Below are positions 1 through 10,225 of a stretch of 64,000 nucleotides of DNA, piece by piece. A model generated the notes under the pieces. That model saw only the letters and a program-made list of their open reading frames with translations. It was not told the DNA's origin and made no database searches. The stretch is from Trabulsiella odontotermitis (lineage in GTDB: Bacteria; Pseudomonadota; Gammaproteobacteria; Enterobacterales; Enterobacteriaceae), in NCBI RefSeq assembly GCF_001297775.1, contig NZ_LIFX01000004.1, positions 299,521-363,520 of the forward strand. The letters run 5' to 3'. The translations under genes were made by a program, and so were the position numbers. The stretch's first letter is position 1, and every line of letters starts with the position of its first letter.

Positions 1-209
1 ACCGCGACAGGGCGTAAGAAGGTCATGCCATCGACTCTGACGGTGACCACACGACCATGGGCAATCTCTTTCGCCATGATCGCGCCGCCGATGTCCATCT
101 GCGACATCAGCCAGCCACCGAAGATATCGCCATTGGCGTTGGTGTCTGACGGCATTGCCAGAGTCCGCAGAACGAGTTCGCCCTGCGGCGCGTTAACGAT
201 ATCGGTCAT
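1..209 (-). CDS. yciA: YciA acyl-CoA thioesterase, N-terminal part (cut by window edge)
   Basis: YciA is a hotdog-fold thioesterase that hydrolyses a broad range of acyl-CoAs in the cytoplasm. Only the first ~69 codons lie in the window; the gene continues beyond base 1. The visible start (ATG at 209) reads [20 protein letters not shown] and continues through the family signature PSDTNANGDIFGGWLMSQMD, in which the Asn and Asp belong to the conserved hotdog active-site region. The start overlaps the yciB stop by one base (TAATG), so translation is probably coupled within a yciC-yciB-yciA block. Identification rests on close match to the remembered E. coli protein. Confidence 0.93.
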   Translation of the reverse strand, partial: MTDIVNAPQGELVLRTLAMPSDTNANGDIFGGWLMSQMDIGGAIMAKEIAHGRVVTVRVDGMTFLRPVA

Positions 210-745
210 TATTGCTCATCCTGCGGCATGTGACGGTAGATGTAGACACCACTCAATAGCGTAAACACCAGCGTCAGCGCTGTCAGGCCGAAGACTTTGA
301 AGTTTACCCAGATATTCTGCGGCAGCCAGAACGCGATATAAATATTCGCCAGCCCGCAGAGGATAAAGAACACCGCCCAGGCGATGTTAAGGCGTGACCA
401 CACGGCTTCCGGCAGGTTGATCTCTTTGCCCAGCATGCGCTGGATCAGCGGTTTTTTCATTATCCACTGGCTGATTAACAGCGCACCTGCGAACAGGGCG
501 TAAATCACCGTCACTTTCCATTTAATAAATTCGTCGTTATGGAAGAACAGCGTCAGACCGCCAAACACCGCCACCAGCACGAAGGTGACGAGGGCCATTT
601 TTTCGATTTTACGAAAGCGCACCCAGCTGTAAATCAGCACCACTGCGGTGGCGATGATCAGCGCTGTGGTGGCAGCATAGATGTCGTACATTTTGTAGAA
701 AGCAAAAAATACGACTAACGGTAAAAAATCCAGAAACTGCTTCAT
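209..745 (-). CDS. yciB: YciB inner-membrane septation/envelope protein
   Basis: YciB (intracellular septation protein A family, 178 aa, usual length ~179) is a polytopic inner-membrane protein implicated in envelope synthesis and cell-division/elongation contacts. The sequence starts [20 protein letters not shown], typical of the family, and contains five hydrophobic stretches that look like membrane helices (about residues 5-40, 50-70, 75-95, 120-140 and 150-170). It sits between yciC and yciA as in E. coli and shares one base with the yciA start. Exact biochemical activity is not established in the family. Confidence 0.95.
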   Translation of the reverse strand: MKQFLDFLPLVVFFAFYKMYDIYAATTALIIATAVVLIYSWVRFRKIEKMALVTFVLVAVFGGLTLFFHNDEFIKWKVTVIYALFAGALLISQWIMKKPLIQRMLGKEINLPEAVWSRLNIAWAVFFILCGLANIYIAFWLPQNIWVNFKVFGLTALTLVFTLLSGVYIYRHMPQDEQ

Positions 746-769
746 ACATCGGTTCCGTTATTCAGTCAT

Positions 770-786
770 GGCCCGGTAGCCGGGCC
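770..786 (-). other. Intercistronic hairpin between yciC and yciB
   Basis: A 7-bp perfect inverted repeat (GGCCCGG, TAG loop, CCGGGCC) lies in the 51-base gap between the yciC stop and the yciB start. There is no T-run on the minus strand, so it does not look like a terminator. It may mark an mRNA processing or stability boundary; that role is inferred. Confidence 0.5.
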
Positions 787-796
787 TGCAATAAGT

Positions 797-1540
797 TTAG
801 TTGCGGATCAGCATATACAGGCGGAACAAATAGACAAGCAACACGGCGGAAATCAGGTTGCTCAATGTATTCACCACCACGGCACCGACATACGGCGTCA
901 GAACGGCAAAGTCTGCGGCAAACAGCAGCAGCACGGTTTTTGCCAGCAACCAGGCGATCACCGCCGGAGCCACGAGGCGCATATTTGCCCACGCGAGGCG
1001 AATACTGTTACGCATCGACGAAATGACGCCCTGTTTGTCCTGCACCAGCATAACCGGCGCGAAGGCCAGTACGATGGCCATCAGCACGCCCGGCACCACC
1101 ACCAGCATCACGCCCATCTGCACCAGGAACGTGGTGAGTAAAATCAGCAGGAACAGCTTCGGCAACACCGGCGCACTGGCACCAATCGCGCGAAGAGCGC
1201 TGACACGATGCCCGGCGGTAATAAGCTGAATAAGCAACATCACGCCGCCTGCCAGAATCGCATTACCCACCAGCCCGGAAAAGGTCGAGGCGGCTGACGC
1301 GCGCAGCAGGATTTGCTGCTGTTCCGGCGTCATGTTTCGCACCAGTTCGAACAGACCGACGCTGCCCTCAAGGTTATCGCCTTCGCGCAGGACAGCGAGT
1401 TGCTCTTCGCTGGGTGAAAACGCATGGCCAAGCACTACCGTGATAAATGCGCACAACAATGCAATCAGCAAAATCGTAACGAACTGATTACGAAAAAAAT
1501 TACCCGTGTCACGGTAAACGGACTTCGCCGTGATAGACAT
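797..1540 (-). CDS. yciC: YciC, UPF0259 membrane protein
   Basis: A 247-aa polytopic inner-membrane protein of the UPF0259 family, the usual length. Several hydrophobic segments are visible (around residues 20-40, 85-105, 120-150, 190-240). The ATG at 1540 is preceded by a good Shine-Dalgarno (AAGGAG, 6 bases away). The family has no proven enzymatic role; its constant position next to yciB suggests an envelope job. A frame on the opposite strand across this gene is a shadow. Confidence 0.93.
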   Translation of the reverse strand: MSITAKSVYRDTGNFFRNQFVTILLIALLCAFITVVLGHAFSPSEEQLAVLREGDNLEGSVGLFELVRNMTPEQQQILLRASAASTFSGLVGNAILAGGVMLLIQLITAGHRVSALRAIGASAPVLPKLFLLILLTTFLVQMGVMLVVVPGVLMAIVLAFAPVMLVQDKQGVISSMRNSIRLAWANMRLVAPAVIAWLLAKTVLLLFAADFAVLTPYVGAVVVNTLSNLISAVLLVYLFRLYMLIRN

Positions 1541-1564
1541 GCACTCTCCTTGAGTATGCAGGTG

Positions 1565-1969
1565 TTAATGAGGCGGTGATTGTAACTCAGAAGAGGCCAG
1601 CGTGGCAGCATCAAGACCTGTATGGAAAGGCATATCTTTGTAAAGAGGAGGTAAGCCGTAACGGGCGCGCGCACGGTTACAGGCGTCATTCTCTTCGCCA
1701 TTTTCACCGGACATCGCAAATTCCCGGCACGGTGATGGCCGGTTTTCATAAATGGAACAGCTGACGCTGACGCCTGGCTCACCGGACAGCGCAGCGCAAC
1801 GGCTCTGCCGGTTGTTAGTGCCGCTCATGCAGCGCAGGAAAGGGGTCAGGGGTTCGGTCAGGGACGCAGGGACACAACCGCCCGCATCGTCGGCTTCAGC
1901 CCAGTAAAAGGAGACACGAAAATACGCACAACAGGCACCGCATGTCATGCACGGATTTAACTCGCTCAT
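1565..1969 (-). CDS. YkgJ-type cysteine-cluster (CxxCxxCC) protein
   Basis: A 134-aa protein with an N-terminal [20 protein letters not shown] motif. This C-x2-C-x2-CC cluster plus later cysteines (around residues 47, 58, 71, 81 and 98) matches the YkgJ/UPF0153 family, presumed zinc- or iron-chelating proteins of unknown function. The start at 1969 has AGGTGA seven bases upstream. It ends 24 bases before the yciC start on the same strand. Substrate and partner are unknown. Confidence 0.85.
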   Translation of the reverse strand: MSELNPCMTCGACCAYFRVSFYWAEADDAGGCVPASLTEPLTPFLRCMSGTNNRQSRCAALSGEPGVSVSCSIYENRPSPCREFAMSGENGEENDACNRARARYGLPPLYKDMPFHTGLDAATLASSELQSPPH

Positions 1970-2131
1970 AACTCACCTGAAAAAAACGCATCATGAAAGA
2001 TTGTCCTGGCTAACGTATGCCGCGGCGATTGCCACCGCAAGTGGGTAACGCAAAAATAACGCTGTACCAGTAAGGAAATCTTAAAATTGATATAGATAGG
2101 ATTTCAATTATCAAATTGTGTTTTATAAAAA

Positions 2132-2145
2132 TTAACCTGGATCAA
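2132..2145 (+). promoter_or_regulatory. Candidate FNR site upstream of ompW
   Basis: TTAACCTGGATCAA matches the FNR consensus TTGAT-N4-ATCAA exactly in its right half and partly in its left half, about 100 bases before ompW. E. coli ompW is known to respond to oxygen through FNR. The whole stretch 1970-2247 is AT-rich and carries no gene, and it must also hold the ompW promoter; a second imperfect dyad (TGTGATC...GATCACA, around 2170-2192) lies closer to the gene. Binding here is inferred from sequence only. Confidence 0.4.
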
Positions 2146-2247
2146 TGAAAGTTAAATCTAATCATTTATTGTGATCTGTGTTGGATCACACCTACTCAAA
2201 AATGAGTATATTTTCCGCGCAGGTAAAACCATAACGAGGGTAAGGAT

Positions 2248-2886
2248 ATGAAGAAATTAGCTGTGGCGGCATTGGTTTTAAGCACACTTTCTGCTGGCGG
2301 GGCATGGGCGCATGAAGAGGGGGAATTCTTTATTCGCGCAGGTAGTGCAACAGTTCGACCAACGGAAGGTTCGGATAACGTTCTCGGCGCGCTTGGCGAG
2401 TTCAATGTTAACAACAATACCCAACTGGGTTTAACCTTCACGTATATGGCAACGGAAAACATCGGCATTGAGTTGCTGGCTGCAACGCCGTTCCGCCATA
2501 AAGTCGGCACCGGCCCGACCGGTACTATCGCGACGGTACATCATCTGCCGCCAACCTTAATGGCGCAGTGGTACTTTGGTGATGCGAGCAGCCAGTGGCG
2601 TCCGTACGTGGGTGCAGGTATTAACTACACCATGTTCTTTGATGAAAATTTCAATGATACCGGCAAAGACGCCGGACTGAGCGACCTGAGTCTGGACAAC
2701 TCCTGGGGCGCTGCGGGGCAGGTGGGGCTTGACTACCTCATCAACCGCGACTGGCTGTTGAACATGTCCGTCTGGTATATGGATATCGACACCGACGTGA
2801 AATTTAAAGCCGGTGGCGTGGATCAGTCCGTCAGCACGCGTCTGGATCCGTGGGTGTTTATGTTCTCTGCGGGTTACCGCTTCTAA
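2248..2886 (+). CDS. ompW: OmpW outer-membrane beta-barrel
   Basis: OmpW is an eight-stranded outer-membrane barrel with a narrow hydrophobic channel, and is the colicin S4 receptor in E. coli. The 212-aa length matches E. coli. Residues 1-21 form a signal peptide ending AGGAWA before HEEGEFF. Alternating amphipathic strands follow, and the last residue is Phe (SAGYRF), the C-terminal signal recognised by the BAM complex. AAGGAT precedes the ATG. It is followed by a strong terminator, so it is monocistronic. Confidence 0.97.
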   Translation: MKKLAVAALVLSTLSAGGAWAHEEGEFFIRAGSATVRPTEGSDNVLGALGEFNVNNNTQLGLTFTYMATENIGIELLAATPFRHKVGTGPTGTIATVHHLPPTLMAQWYFGDASSQWRPYVGAGINYTMFFDENFNDTGKDAGLSDLSLDNSWGAAGQVGLDYLINRDWLLNMSVWYMDIDTDVKFKAGGVDQSVSTRLDPWVFMFSAGYRF

Positions 2887-2910
2887 TCCCCTCCAGAAAA
2901 AATACTGCTG

Positions 2911-2946
2911 AACAACTGGCCCTCTGCGGCCAGTTGTTATTTTGTT
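2911..2946 (+). terminator. ompW terminator
   Basis: A perfect 11-bp stem (AACAACTGGCC / GGCCAGTTGTT) with a 6-base loop, followed by ATTTTGTT, starts 25 bases after the ompW stop. It looks like a good intrinsic terminator for rightward transcription. Confidence 0.85.
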
Positions 2947-3284
2947 ATCCGCATCAGACGTCTTCTCCTTTCTTCGCCCCACCAGGATCAATTCTGTTAC
3001 TTTTGCACCCCGTGTGACATTGCCTTCATGTTAATGACACAACATCAGGTTAACGTTATTGAACGATTCCGCATCGTGCCGGGGCAAACTCCGGCTCCCC
3101 TTATTTTATCTTAAATCGGTGAGGTGGTTTTGAATCAACAGCTTAGCTTTTTCCCGATACGTCATAGAGATGAGAAAAAATCAGGAAATATAAAATCAAA
3201 TCACTACTGATTCGCGGTGTGCTGCGCTACGTTAGCCTCTCCCAATGGAAAGGAATAACAACTAAAAGGGTTTGATCAATCACT
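2947..3284. other. Gene-poor gap between ompW and a small ORF; one weak mini-ORF
   Basis: In E. coli and Salmonella this is where yciE/F/G lie; no trace of them is visible. The only coding hint is a 26-codon frame at 3130-3210 (+) beginning with TTG (N-Q-Q-L-S-F-F-P-I-R) and preceded by GAGGTGG at a workable distance. It is too short and unsupported to call a gene. Confidence 0.4.
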
Positions 3285-3482
3285 ATGGCTGAATCTATGT
3301 TACTGAGCAGAATTGCATCCTGTAATTGCATTGCAAAACTTGAATTACTGCATACCCTGATTTGCAGGAATATCCCGGCGAAAGATCGCGGGCAGTATAT
3401 TCTGGCGCTGAATACCCGCCACGATGAGCTGGCGAGCATCATCTATTACGAGCGAGATTATCTCGACCTCGAAACCTTCTGA
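3285..3482 (+). CDS. Hypothetical small protein, 65 aa
   Basis: I do not recognise this protein. It is 65 aa, probably helical and soluble, beginning MAESMLLSRIASCNCIAKLE and ending ERDYLDLETF, with two cysteines close together near residue 13. There is an in-frame TGA 12 bases before the ATG, so the reading frame begins here or at the second ATG (3297). The ribosome-binding site is poor (AAAAGGG more than 12 bases away), which weakens the call. It occupies the place of yciGFE between ompW and trpA. The opposite strand also has an open frame here. Confidence 0.45.
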   Translation: MAESMLLSRIASCNCIAKLELLHTLICRNIPAKDRGQYILALNTRHDELASIIYYERDYLDLETF

Positions 3483-3484
3483 GC

Positions 3485-3512
3485 AAAAAAAAGCCCGCAC
3501 GATGTGCGGGCA
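3485..3512 (-). terminator. Terminator for the trp operon
   Basis: Read on the minus strand this is GCCCGCAC-ATC-GTGCGGGC followed by nine T. It lies about 150 bases beyond the trpA stop and faces the operon, so it most likely ends the trp transcript. On the plus strand there is no T-run. Confidence 0.85.
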
Positions 3513-3543
3513 AGTCATACTGGAAGCAATGTGAGCAATGTCG

Positions 3544-3580
3544 TACTGAATACCTGAGTGATTCGCTCAACTATTCAGTA
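3544..3580. repeat. Long interrupted hairpin in the trpA 3' region
   Basis: TACTGAATA and TATTCAGTA (9 bp, perfect) enclose a second pair TGAG/CTCA, giving one tall interrupted stem between the trpA stop and the terminator. There is no T-run. It could protect the trp mRNA 3' end or be part of a Rho-type termination region; this is inference. Confidence 0.55.
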
Positions 3581-3659
3581 ATGAGAAAGATAATATTTCT
3601 CATCTAAGATATCAACCCCAACTTTATTGCGGGTGCTCACATCACTTACGCTACCGTCA

Positions 3660-4469
3660 TCACGCCCGGGCGGTGGCGGCTTTCATGTTGCGAACAAACG
3701 CTTTCAGCTCATCCAGCATCGCCGGGTGATTGTTGACATTTTTCTCAATGATTTTCACGATCGCCGAGCCGGAAATCGCTCCGGCCGCACCCGCGGCAAT
3801 GGCCGCGCTGACCTGATCCGGCGACGAAATCCCGAATCCCTGCAACGGCGGGGCCGCGTGATATTCGGTCAGTTTTTCCACCAGATGATGCAGCGGTAAC
3901 GCCGCGCGATTCTCGGCCCCGGTAACACCGGCGCGCGACAGCAGGTAGGTATAGCCGCGACCGAAGGACGCTATCTGGCGCAGCAAATCGTCATCAGCAT
4001 TCGGCGGGCAGATGAAAATCGGCGCAATATTATGACGCATCGCCGCCTGGCGAAACTCAGCGGATTCCTCCACCGGCACGTCGGCCACCAGCACCGAATC
4101 GACACCCACGCGGGCACACTCGGCGTAAAACGCATCAATACCCCGGTTAAACACCAGGTTGGCGTACATCAGCAGGCCAATCGGGATGGTCGGGTGTTTC
4201 TGGCGGATTGCCGCCAGTAGCTCAAAACACTGCGTCGGGGTAACGCCCGCCGCAAATGCGCGCAGGGTGGCGTTCTGAATCGTCGGGCCATCGGCCAGCG
4301 GATCAGAGAACGGAATACCCAGCTCCAGCGCGTCGGCCCCGGCTTCAATCAGTGCATCGATGATGTTCAGCGACTGCTCCGGGCCCGGATCGCCGAGCGT
4401 GACGAAGGGAACAAACGCGCCTTCCTTGCGGGCCTTCAGTTGTGCAAACAAAGTGTCATAGCGTTCCAT
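3660..4469 (-). CDS. trpA: Tryptophan synthase alpha subunit
   Basis: TrpA cleaves indole-3-glycerol phosphate to indole and glyceraldehyde-3-phosphate and channels indole to TrpB in the alpha2beta2 complex. The 269-aa TIM barrel is one residue from the E. coli length. The catalytic Glu ([20 protein letters not shown], near residue 49) and Asp (DADALELG... SDPLADG, near residue 60) are present, and the phosphate-binding loop GISGSAIVK is near the end. The start overlaps the trpB stop (TGATG), giving translational coupling. It is the last gene of the trp operon. Confidence 0.98.
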   Translation of the reverse strand: MERYDTLFAQLKARKEGAFVPFVTLGDPGPEQSLNIIDALIEAGADALELGIPFSDPLADGPTIQNATLRAFAAGVTPTQCFELLAAIRQKHPTIPIGLLMYANLVFNRGIDAFYAECARVGVDSVLVADVPVEESAEFRQAAMRHNIAPIFICPPNADDDLLRQIASFGRGYTYLLSRAGVTGAENRAALPLHHLVEKLTEYHAAPPLQGFGISSPDQVSAAIAAGAAGAISGSAIVKIIEKNVNNHPAMLDELKAFVRNMKAATARA

Positions 4470-5662
4470 CAGATTTCCCCTCGCGCTTTCAGAATATCGT
4501 GTACGGTAAAGATGTCTTTATCACCGCGACCGGACAGGTTCACCACCAGCAACTGCTCCTTCTGCGGATCGTCGCGCATCATTTTCAGCGCGTGCGCCAG
4601 TGCATGCGACGACTCCAGTGCCGGAATAATGCCTTCATGAAGGCTCAGGGCTTTGAACGCCTCCAGGGCTTCGTCATCGGTAATAGAGACATAATCCGCG
4701 CGACCGATGCTGTTAAGATACGCATGCTGCGGCCCGACGGACGGGAAATCGAGCCCGGCAGAGATGGAATAAGATTCTTCAATCTGGCCTTCATCGGTCT
4801 GCATCATCGGCGATTTCATGCCGAAGTAGATCCCCACGCGGCCGTGTTTCAGTGGTGCGCCATGCTCGCCAGTTTCGATACCGTGACCGGCAGGCTCCAC
4901 GCCAATCAGCCCGACGGAGGTTTCGTTGATAAAGTCAGCGAACATGCCGATGGCGTTCGAGCCGCCGCCGACGCAGGCAATGACCGCATCCGGCAGCCGA
5001 CCTTCTTTTTCCTGAATCTGCGCTTTGGTCTCTTCACCAATCATGCGCTGGAATTCACGTACGATGGTCGGGAACGGGTGCGGGCCTGCCGCGGTGCCGA
5101 GCATATAGTGCGCGTTTTCGTAGCTGCCGGACCAGTCGCGCAGCGCCTCGTTACAGGCATCTTTCAGCGTGGCGGAACCGCTGTGCACCGGGATCACTTC
5201 AGCGCCCATCAGACGCATACGGAAAACGTTCGGCGACTGACGTTCAACGTCTTTTGCACCCATATAAATGCGGCACTTCAGACCGAGCAGGGCGCTGGCG
5301 AGCGCTGAGGCCACGCCGTGCTGTCCGGCGCCGGTCTCGGCGATGATTTCGGTTTTACCCATCCGTTTCGCCAGCAACGCCTGTCCCAGCACCTGGTTGG
5401 TCTTATGTGCGCCGCCGTGGAGCAGATCTTCACGCTTCAGGTACAGCGTGGTGTTGGTGCCAGCCGTCAGGTTGCGGCATTTGGTCAGCGCGGTCGGACG
5501 ACCGGCATAGTTTTTCAGCAGGTCGGTAAATTCCGCCTGAAACGCCGGATCTTTCTGCGCGCTGACAAACGCTTCTTCGAGCTGGCGCAGGGCAGGCATC
5601 AGGATTTGCGGCACATACATGCCGCCAAACTCGCCGAAATACGGGTTAAGTAAAGTGCTCAT
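4469..5662 (-). CDS. trpB: Tryptophan synthase beta subunit
   Basis: TrpB is the PLP-dependent subunit that joins indole and serine to make tryptophan. Length is 397 aa as in E. coli. The PLP lysine lies in [20 protein letters not shown] (Lys near residue 87). The glycine-rich phosphate loop [10 protein letters not shown] and a catalytic Glu ([10 protein letters not shown] region, near residue 109) are intact. The gene follows trpC after 9 bases and overlaps trpA by one base, so it is read within one polycistronic message. Confidence 0.98.
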   Translation of the reverse strand: MSTLLNPYFGEFGGMYVPQILMPALRQLEEAFVSAQKDPAFQAEFTDLLKNYAGRPTALTKCRNLTAGTNTTLYLKREDLLHGGAHKTNQVLGQALLAKRMGKTEIIAETGAGQHGVASALASALLGLKCRIYMGAKDVERQSPNVFRMRLMGAEVIPVHSGSATLKDACNEALRDWSGSYENAHYMLGTAAGPHPFPTIVREFQRMIGEETKAQIQEKEGRLPDAVIACVGGGSNAIGMFADFINETSVGLIGVEPAGHGIETGEHGAPLKHGRVGIYFGMKSPMMQTDEGQIEESYSISAGLDFPSVGPQHAYLNSIGRADYVSITDDEALEAFKALSLHEGIIPALESSHALAHALKMMRDDPQKEQLLVVNLSGRGDKDIFTVHDILKARGEI

Positions 5663-5671
5663 TATTGCTCC

Positions 5672-7033
5672 TTAATATGCGCGCAGCGTCTGGAAAACCG
5701 AGGCCAGTTTGCTGGCATCTTTAATACCCGGTTGCGACTCTACACCTGAATTGAAATCGAGGCCTGCGGCGCCGCTTCTGGCGGCTTCCACGCAGTTATC
5801 GGGGCTCAGACCGCCCGCCAGCAACACGTTGCTGAGGTCGGCGCCGCTGAGCAATGACCAGTCAAAACGCACGCCTGTACCGCCCTGGCCGTTGTCAAAA
5901 ATGTATTTATCGACGTGGTTCAAATCGCGGACGGGCAGCGTGTCGCCGACGCTGAGCGCTTTCCAGATTTGTACCTGCTCCGGTAGCGTCGCGCGCAGCG
6001 CATTGATGTACGCCTGATTTTCGTCCCCATGCAGCTGAACCGCGGCCAGTTTGAGCGCAGTGGCTTTCGCGACCACCTCATCAATGGTGGCGTTACGGAA
6101 CACGCCGACGTAACTCAGCGGTGCCGCGTTGATGACATCGCGCGCCTGGGCGTCGTTCACGACGCGGGGCGATGAGGTGACGAAAATCAGCCCGCCGTAA
6201 ATGGCGCCCGCTTCGTAAGCCGCCTGGGCATCCTGGGCGCGGGTCAGTCCGCAGACTTTATTTTCGCCCAACAGCACGCGGCGTACCGCGGCGCTGAGAT
6301 CATCATGGGACATCAGCGCCGAGCCAATCAGAAAGCCATTGGCGAAGTGGCTCAGCTCGCGAACCTGGGCGTACGTATTGATGCCGGATTCGCTGATCAC
6401 CGTCACGCCGTGACCCAGACGTGGCGCCAGCTGACGGGTGCGGTTGAGATCAATAGAGAGATCGCGCAGGTCACGGTTATTAATACCCACCACTTTCGCC
6501 CCGAGCGCCAGGGCGCGCTCCAGCTCTTCTTCGTTGCTCACTTCGGTCAGTACACCCATACTCAGGCTGTGGGCGACGGCGGCGAGCTGTTGATACTGCT
6601 CGTCATCCAGCACGGAGAGCATCAGCAGACAGGCATCGGCCTGGTAATAGCGCGCGAGGTAAATCTGGTAAGGATCGATAATGAAGTCCTTACACAGAAT
6701 CGGCTGCGGCGCGATGTTGCTGACGATGGGCAGAAAATCAAAGCTGCCCTGAAAGTATTTTTCATCGGTCAGCACGGAGATCGCCGAGGCATGATGCCGG
6801 TAAATACTGGCGATACGCGCCGGGTCAAAATCGTCGCGGATCACCCCTTTGGAAGGCGATGCCTTTTTACACTCCAGAATGAACGCGGTACGCGCCCCCT
6901 GCAGCGCGTCATAAAAGCTGCGCGTGCTGGGGATGATCTCGTTCTGGAACGTCGCCAGCGGCTGTTGCTGTTTACGGGCTTCCACCCAGATCGCTTTGTC
7001 GGCAACAATTTTCGCTAATACGGTCTGCATCAT
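5672..7033 (-). CDS. trpC: Bifunctional IGP synthase / PRA isomerase
   Basis: This 453-aa fusion carries two TIM barrels. Residues ~1-255 are indole-3-glycerol-phosphate synthase (ECKKASPSKG, ILCKDFIIDPYQ, SESGI). Residues ~256-453 are phosphoribosylanthranilate isomerase, the TrpF activity (KVCGLTR, VQLHGDE, LAGGL). The TrpC-TrpF fusion is the usual enterobacterial arrangement. It begins immediately after the trpD stop (no gap), with the MMQTVLAKIVADKAIW start conserved from E. coli. Confidence 0.98.
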   Translation of the reverse strand: MMQTVLAKIVADKAIWVEARKQQQPLATFQNEIIPSTRSFYDALQGARTAFILECKKASPSKGVIRDDFDPARIASIYRHHASAISVLTDEKYFQGSFDFLPIVSNIAPQPILCKDFIIDPYQIYLARYYQADACLLMLSVLDDEQYQQLAAVAHSLSMGVLTEVSNEEELERALALGAKVVGINNRDLRDLSIDLNRTRQLAPRLGHGVTVISESGINTYAQVRELSHFANGFLIGSALMSHDDLSAAVRRVLLGENKVCGLTRAQDAQAAYEAGAIYGGLIFVTSSPRVVNDAQARDVINAAPLSYVGVFRNATIDEVVAKATALKLAAVQLHGDENQAYINALRATLPEQVQIWKALSVGDTLPVRDLNHVDKYIFDNGQGGTGVRFDWSLLSGADLSNVLLAGGLSPDNCVEAARSGAAGLDFNSGVESQPGIKDASKLASVFQTLRAY

Positions 7034-8629
7034 TTACCCTCTTGCCGCGAGTGCGGTCACTCTGTCATACGCTGCACCGCTGCGCAGGACGTCAATCACC
7101 TGTTGCGCATTGGCTTTGAGATCGTTATGGCCGTGCAAACGCAGCAACATCGCGACGTTGGCGGCCACCGCAGCCTCGTGGGCTGCCTCGCCCTTACCTT
7201 GTAGCAGACGGGTGAGAATGTCACGGTTTTCTTCCGGCGTGCCGCCCGCCAGTTGTTCCTGACGATACGGCGTCAGGCCAAAGTCCTCGGCGGTCAGTTG
7301 ATAGCTGCTGATCTCGTCATCATTCAGTTCAGCAACGATGGTCGGCGCATGCAAGGAAACTTCGTCCATTCCGCCGCTATGCACCACGGCGGCACGCTGA
7401 TAACCAAGCACCCGCAGGGTTTCCGCAATCGGCAACACCAGTTCGGCGCTGTAGACGCCAATCAGCGCCAGCGGCGGATGCGCCGGGTTAATCAGCGGCC
7501 CGAGCACGTTAAACAGGGTGCGGGTTTTCAGCTGCTGACGAACCGGCATCGCGTGGCGGAACCCGGTGTGATATTTCGGCGCAAACAGGAAGCAGACGCC
7601 CAGCTCATCCAGTGCTTCGCGGGATTTCTCAGCATTCATATCCAGATTAATGCCGAACGCCGCCAACAGATCGGACGAACCGGATTTACTGGAAACGCTG
7701 CGGTTGCCGTGTTTCGCGACTTTCAGACCACAAGCTGCCGCGACAAAAGCGCTGGCGGTGGAAATGTTGATGCTGTTGCTGCCGTCGCCGCCGGTGCCGA
7801 CAATATCCGCAAACGGATAATCGGGGCGCGGAAAAGGCGCGGCATTTTCCAGCAGGGCGGTGGCGGCACCGGCAATTTCGTTCGGGTGCTCGCCGCGCAC
7901 TTTCATGCTCACCAGCACCGCCGCAAGCTGCTCGGGCTTCATCTCGCCGCGCACCACGGCGGAGAAAAGCTGGTGGCTTTCCTGCTGGGTCAGCGTTTTC
8001 GCCTGATAGAGTTTTTCCAGAATCGGCTGCAACGTGTTGACCGGCTCCAGTTTCTGTTGCGCCCAGGCCAGCGTCTGCTCCAGCAGGCGTGCGCCGTGGG
8101 TGGTCAGAATCGATTCCGGGTGGAACTGGAAGCCACAGACGCGATCGGTATCATGACGCACCGCCATCACCATGCCGCCAAAATGCGCGTTGATGGTCAG
8201 TCCGGCCGGAATATCGCTGCCAACCAGCGAATGGTAGCGCGCCACCGGCAGCGGGTTTGGCAGCCCGGCAAACATCGCCTGACTGTCGTGTTCAATGCTG
8301 GATGCCTTGCCGTGTAGGATTTCCCCGGCCTGGCCGACGTAACCGCCATATGCTTCAACAATCGCCTGATGGCCGAGACAGATACCGATAATCGGCAGTT
8401 TACCGCGCAGACGGGTCAATAACTCCGGCATGCAACCGGCTTCGGACGGCACGCCTGGCCCCGGCGACAGCATCAGCACCGGATTTTTCATGGTCGCCAG
8501 ACGGTCAATTAACGTTTGTGCCGGAACATGGTTACGGTAAATCACTACATTGTGTCCCTTCGAACGCAGCTGATCCGCCAGGTTGTAAGTAAACGAATCG
8601 ATATTATCGAGCAGCAGAATATCAGCCAT
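7034..8629 (-). CDS. trpD: Anthranilate synthase glutaminase / phosphoribosyltransferase
   Basis: This 531-aa fusion has an N-terminal class I glutamine amidotransferase (~1-195). Its catalytic Cys is in [12 protein letters not shown] (near residue 84) and its His/Glu pair in GFQFHPESI. It supplies ammonia to TrpE. The C-terminal part (~200-531) is anthranilate phosphoribosyltransferase, with [14 protein letters not shown] and [13 protein letters not shown] motifs. The ATG shares a base with the trpE stop (TGATG), the classical coupling that keeps the TrpE:TrpD ratio even. A 354-codon antisense frame across it is a composition shadow. Confidence 0.98.
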   Translation of the reverse strand: MADILLLDNIDSFTYNLADQLRSKGHNVVIYRNHVPAQTLIDRLATMKNPVLMLSPGPGVPSEAGCMPELLTRLRGKLPIIGICLGHQAIVEAYGGYVGQAGEILHGKASSIEHDSQAMFAGLPNPLPVARYHSLVGSDIPAGLTINAHFGGMVMAVRHDTDRVCGFQFHPESILTTHGARLLEQTLAWAQQKLEPVNTLQPILEKLYQAKTLTQQESHQLFSAVVRGEMKPEQLAAVLVSMKVRGEHPNEIAGAATALLENAAPFPRPDYPFADIVGTGGDGSNSINISTASAFVAAACGLKVAKHGNRSVSSKSGSSDLLAAFGINLDMNAEKSREALDELGVCFLFAPKYHTGFRHAMPVRQQLKTRTLFNVLGPLINPAHPPLALIGVYSAELVLPIAETLRVLGYQRAAVVHSGGMDEVSLHAPTIVAELNDDEISSYQLTAEDFGLTPYRQEQLAGGTPEENRDILTRLLQGKGEAAHEAAVAANVAMLLRLHGHNDLKANAQQVIDVLRSGAAYDRVTALAARG

Positions 8630-10191
8630 CAGAACGTCTCCTGTGCGTGGTGTGCCTGAGCGATTGCGCGCACCACCGCGCGTGCTTTATTACGTGTTTC
8701 ATCCGCTTCCGCCTGCGGGACGGAGTCCAGCACCACGCCCGCGCCCGCCTGCACGGTGGCAATGCCGTTTTCGACGTACGCAGAGCGGATAACAATGCAG
8801 GTGTCCAGGTCGCCGTGAGCGGTAAAGTAGCCCACCGCGCCGCCGTAGCTGCCGCGGCGCTTGCCTTCTGCTGCGGCAATCAGTTGCATCGCGCGGACTT
8901 TCGGCGCGCCGCTCAGCGTGCCCATATTCATGCAGGCGCGATAAGCGTGCAGCACGTCGAGATCGCTGCGCAGTTCACCCACTACGCGGGAAACCAGATG
9001 CATCACGAAGGAGTAGCGGTCGACTTTGGTTAAGTCAGCGACGTAACGGCTACCTGGCGTACAGATGCGCGCCAGATCATTGCGCGCGAGGTCAACCAGC
9101 ATCAGATGTTCAGAAAGCTCTTTATGATCAGTCCGCATTTCCAGCTCGATGCGGCTGTCGAGGTCACGATCCAGCGTGCCATCAGCACGACGGCCGCGCG
9201 GACGGGTACCGGCAATCGGGTAGATTTCAATCTGGCGTGAGCTGGCGTCATATTTCAGTGAGCTTTCCGGCGAGGCGCCGAACAGCGTGAAGTCATTGTC
9301 CTGCATAAAGAACATGTACGGGCTGGGGTTGCTCTTTTTCAGCACGTCATAAGCGGCGAGCGGTGACGGGCAGGGCAGCGAGAAGCGACGGGACGGCACC
9401 ACCTGGAAAATTTCCCCGGCACGAATTTCGCGCTGCATTTTGCGCACTACCGCGCCGTACTGATCGTCACTTTGATCGCATTCGCACTGCAGGTGCGCCA
9501 TCATCTGTACCGGCAGCGGCGATACCGGCTCGCTAAGTTGCTGCTCAAGTTCGGCGATGCGCTGCGTTAAGCGATCTTTTTCGCTGGCGGATGGCGTGAA
9601 GAGGCTGGCCTGAATACGGGTGCTTTTCGCCTGATGGTCGATAATCAACAGCGTTTCGGCGAGGTAAAAGCAGTAGTCCGGGCAGGCGTTGTCAGCGTCG
9701 AGATGCGGTAAATTTTCAAACCCGGCCACCAGGTCATAGGCAAACAGGCCGCCGAAGAACATCGCTTCGCGCTCACCGGCGGGCACGGTCACCAGATCCT
9801 GCAGCAGGCGGAAGGCGTCAAACACCGACAGCGAACGCAGGCGGGCGTCTTCGTCCAGCAATGCGCTGACCGCCGGGAAACGCAGCACGCGGGACATCGG
9901 CTGGCGTTCGTTTTCAATCCCGGATGGCAGCGCGTTATCCAGCAGCGCGAGCAGCGCGGCGCCGTTGTCGGAAAGCGCCTGCAGGGTGACCGTATTGCCG
10001 AGCGCGGTAATGCGCAGGGCGCTGTCGACCAGCAGCAGACTTTTTAAATCATTTTTACTGTCGATATCTGCAGATTCGAGCAACAGCGTGGCCGGACGCG
10101 CGCCGCACAACTGGTGAAACAGCGCGGTGGGGTTATCCCGATAGAGGGCGTTGCTGGTCAGAAGTTCGAGCGCAGGTTTTGGTGTTTGCAT
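8629..10191 (-). CDS. trpE: Anthranilate synthase component I
   Basis: TrpE makes anthranilate from chorismate with ammonia from the TrpD glutaminase, and is feedback-inhibited by tryptophan. At 520 aa it equals E. coli. The chorismate-binding core contains [31 protein letters not shown] and [16 protein letters not shown]; the N-terminal [11 protein letters not shown] holds the tryptophan-binding Ser. I chose ATG 10191 ([11 protein letters not shown]) over an upstream in-frame ATG at 10227 because 10191 aligns with the E. coli start and the upstream codons fall inside the attenuator. Confidence 0.98.
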   Translation of the reverse strand: MQTPKPALELLTSNALYRDNPTALFHQLCGARPATLLLESADIDSKNDLKSLLLVDSALRITALGNTVTLQALSDNGAALLALLDNALPSGIENERQPMSRVLRFPAVSALLDEDARLRSLSVFDAFRLLQDLVTVPAGEREAMFFGGLFAYDLVAGFENLPHLDADNACPDYCFYLAETLLIIDHQAKSTRIQASLFTPSASEKDRLTQRIAELEQQLSEPVSPLPVQMMAHLQCECDQSDDQYGAVVRKMQREIRAGEIFQVVPSRRFSLPCPSPLAAYDVLKKSNPSPYMFFMQDNDFTLFGASPESSLKYDASSRQIEIYPIAGTRPRGRRADGTLDRDLDSRIELEMRTDHKELSEHLMLVDLARNDLARICTPGSRYVADLTKVDRYSFVMHLVSRVVGELRSDLDVLHAYRACMNMGTLSGAPKVRAMQLIAAAEGKRRGSYGGAVGYFTAHGDLDTCIVIRSAYVENGIATVQAGAGVVLDSVPQAEADETRNKARAVVRAIAQAHHAQETF

Positions 10192-10225
10192 CTTCGTTCT
10201 CGCCTGTCTGGATAAAATGGTGTTC

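Noticed and set aside
7253..8317. 354-codon plus-strand frame opposite trpD
   Set aside because: Gln/Arg-rich product typical of antisense of a GC-rich gene; trpD is certain.
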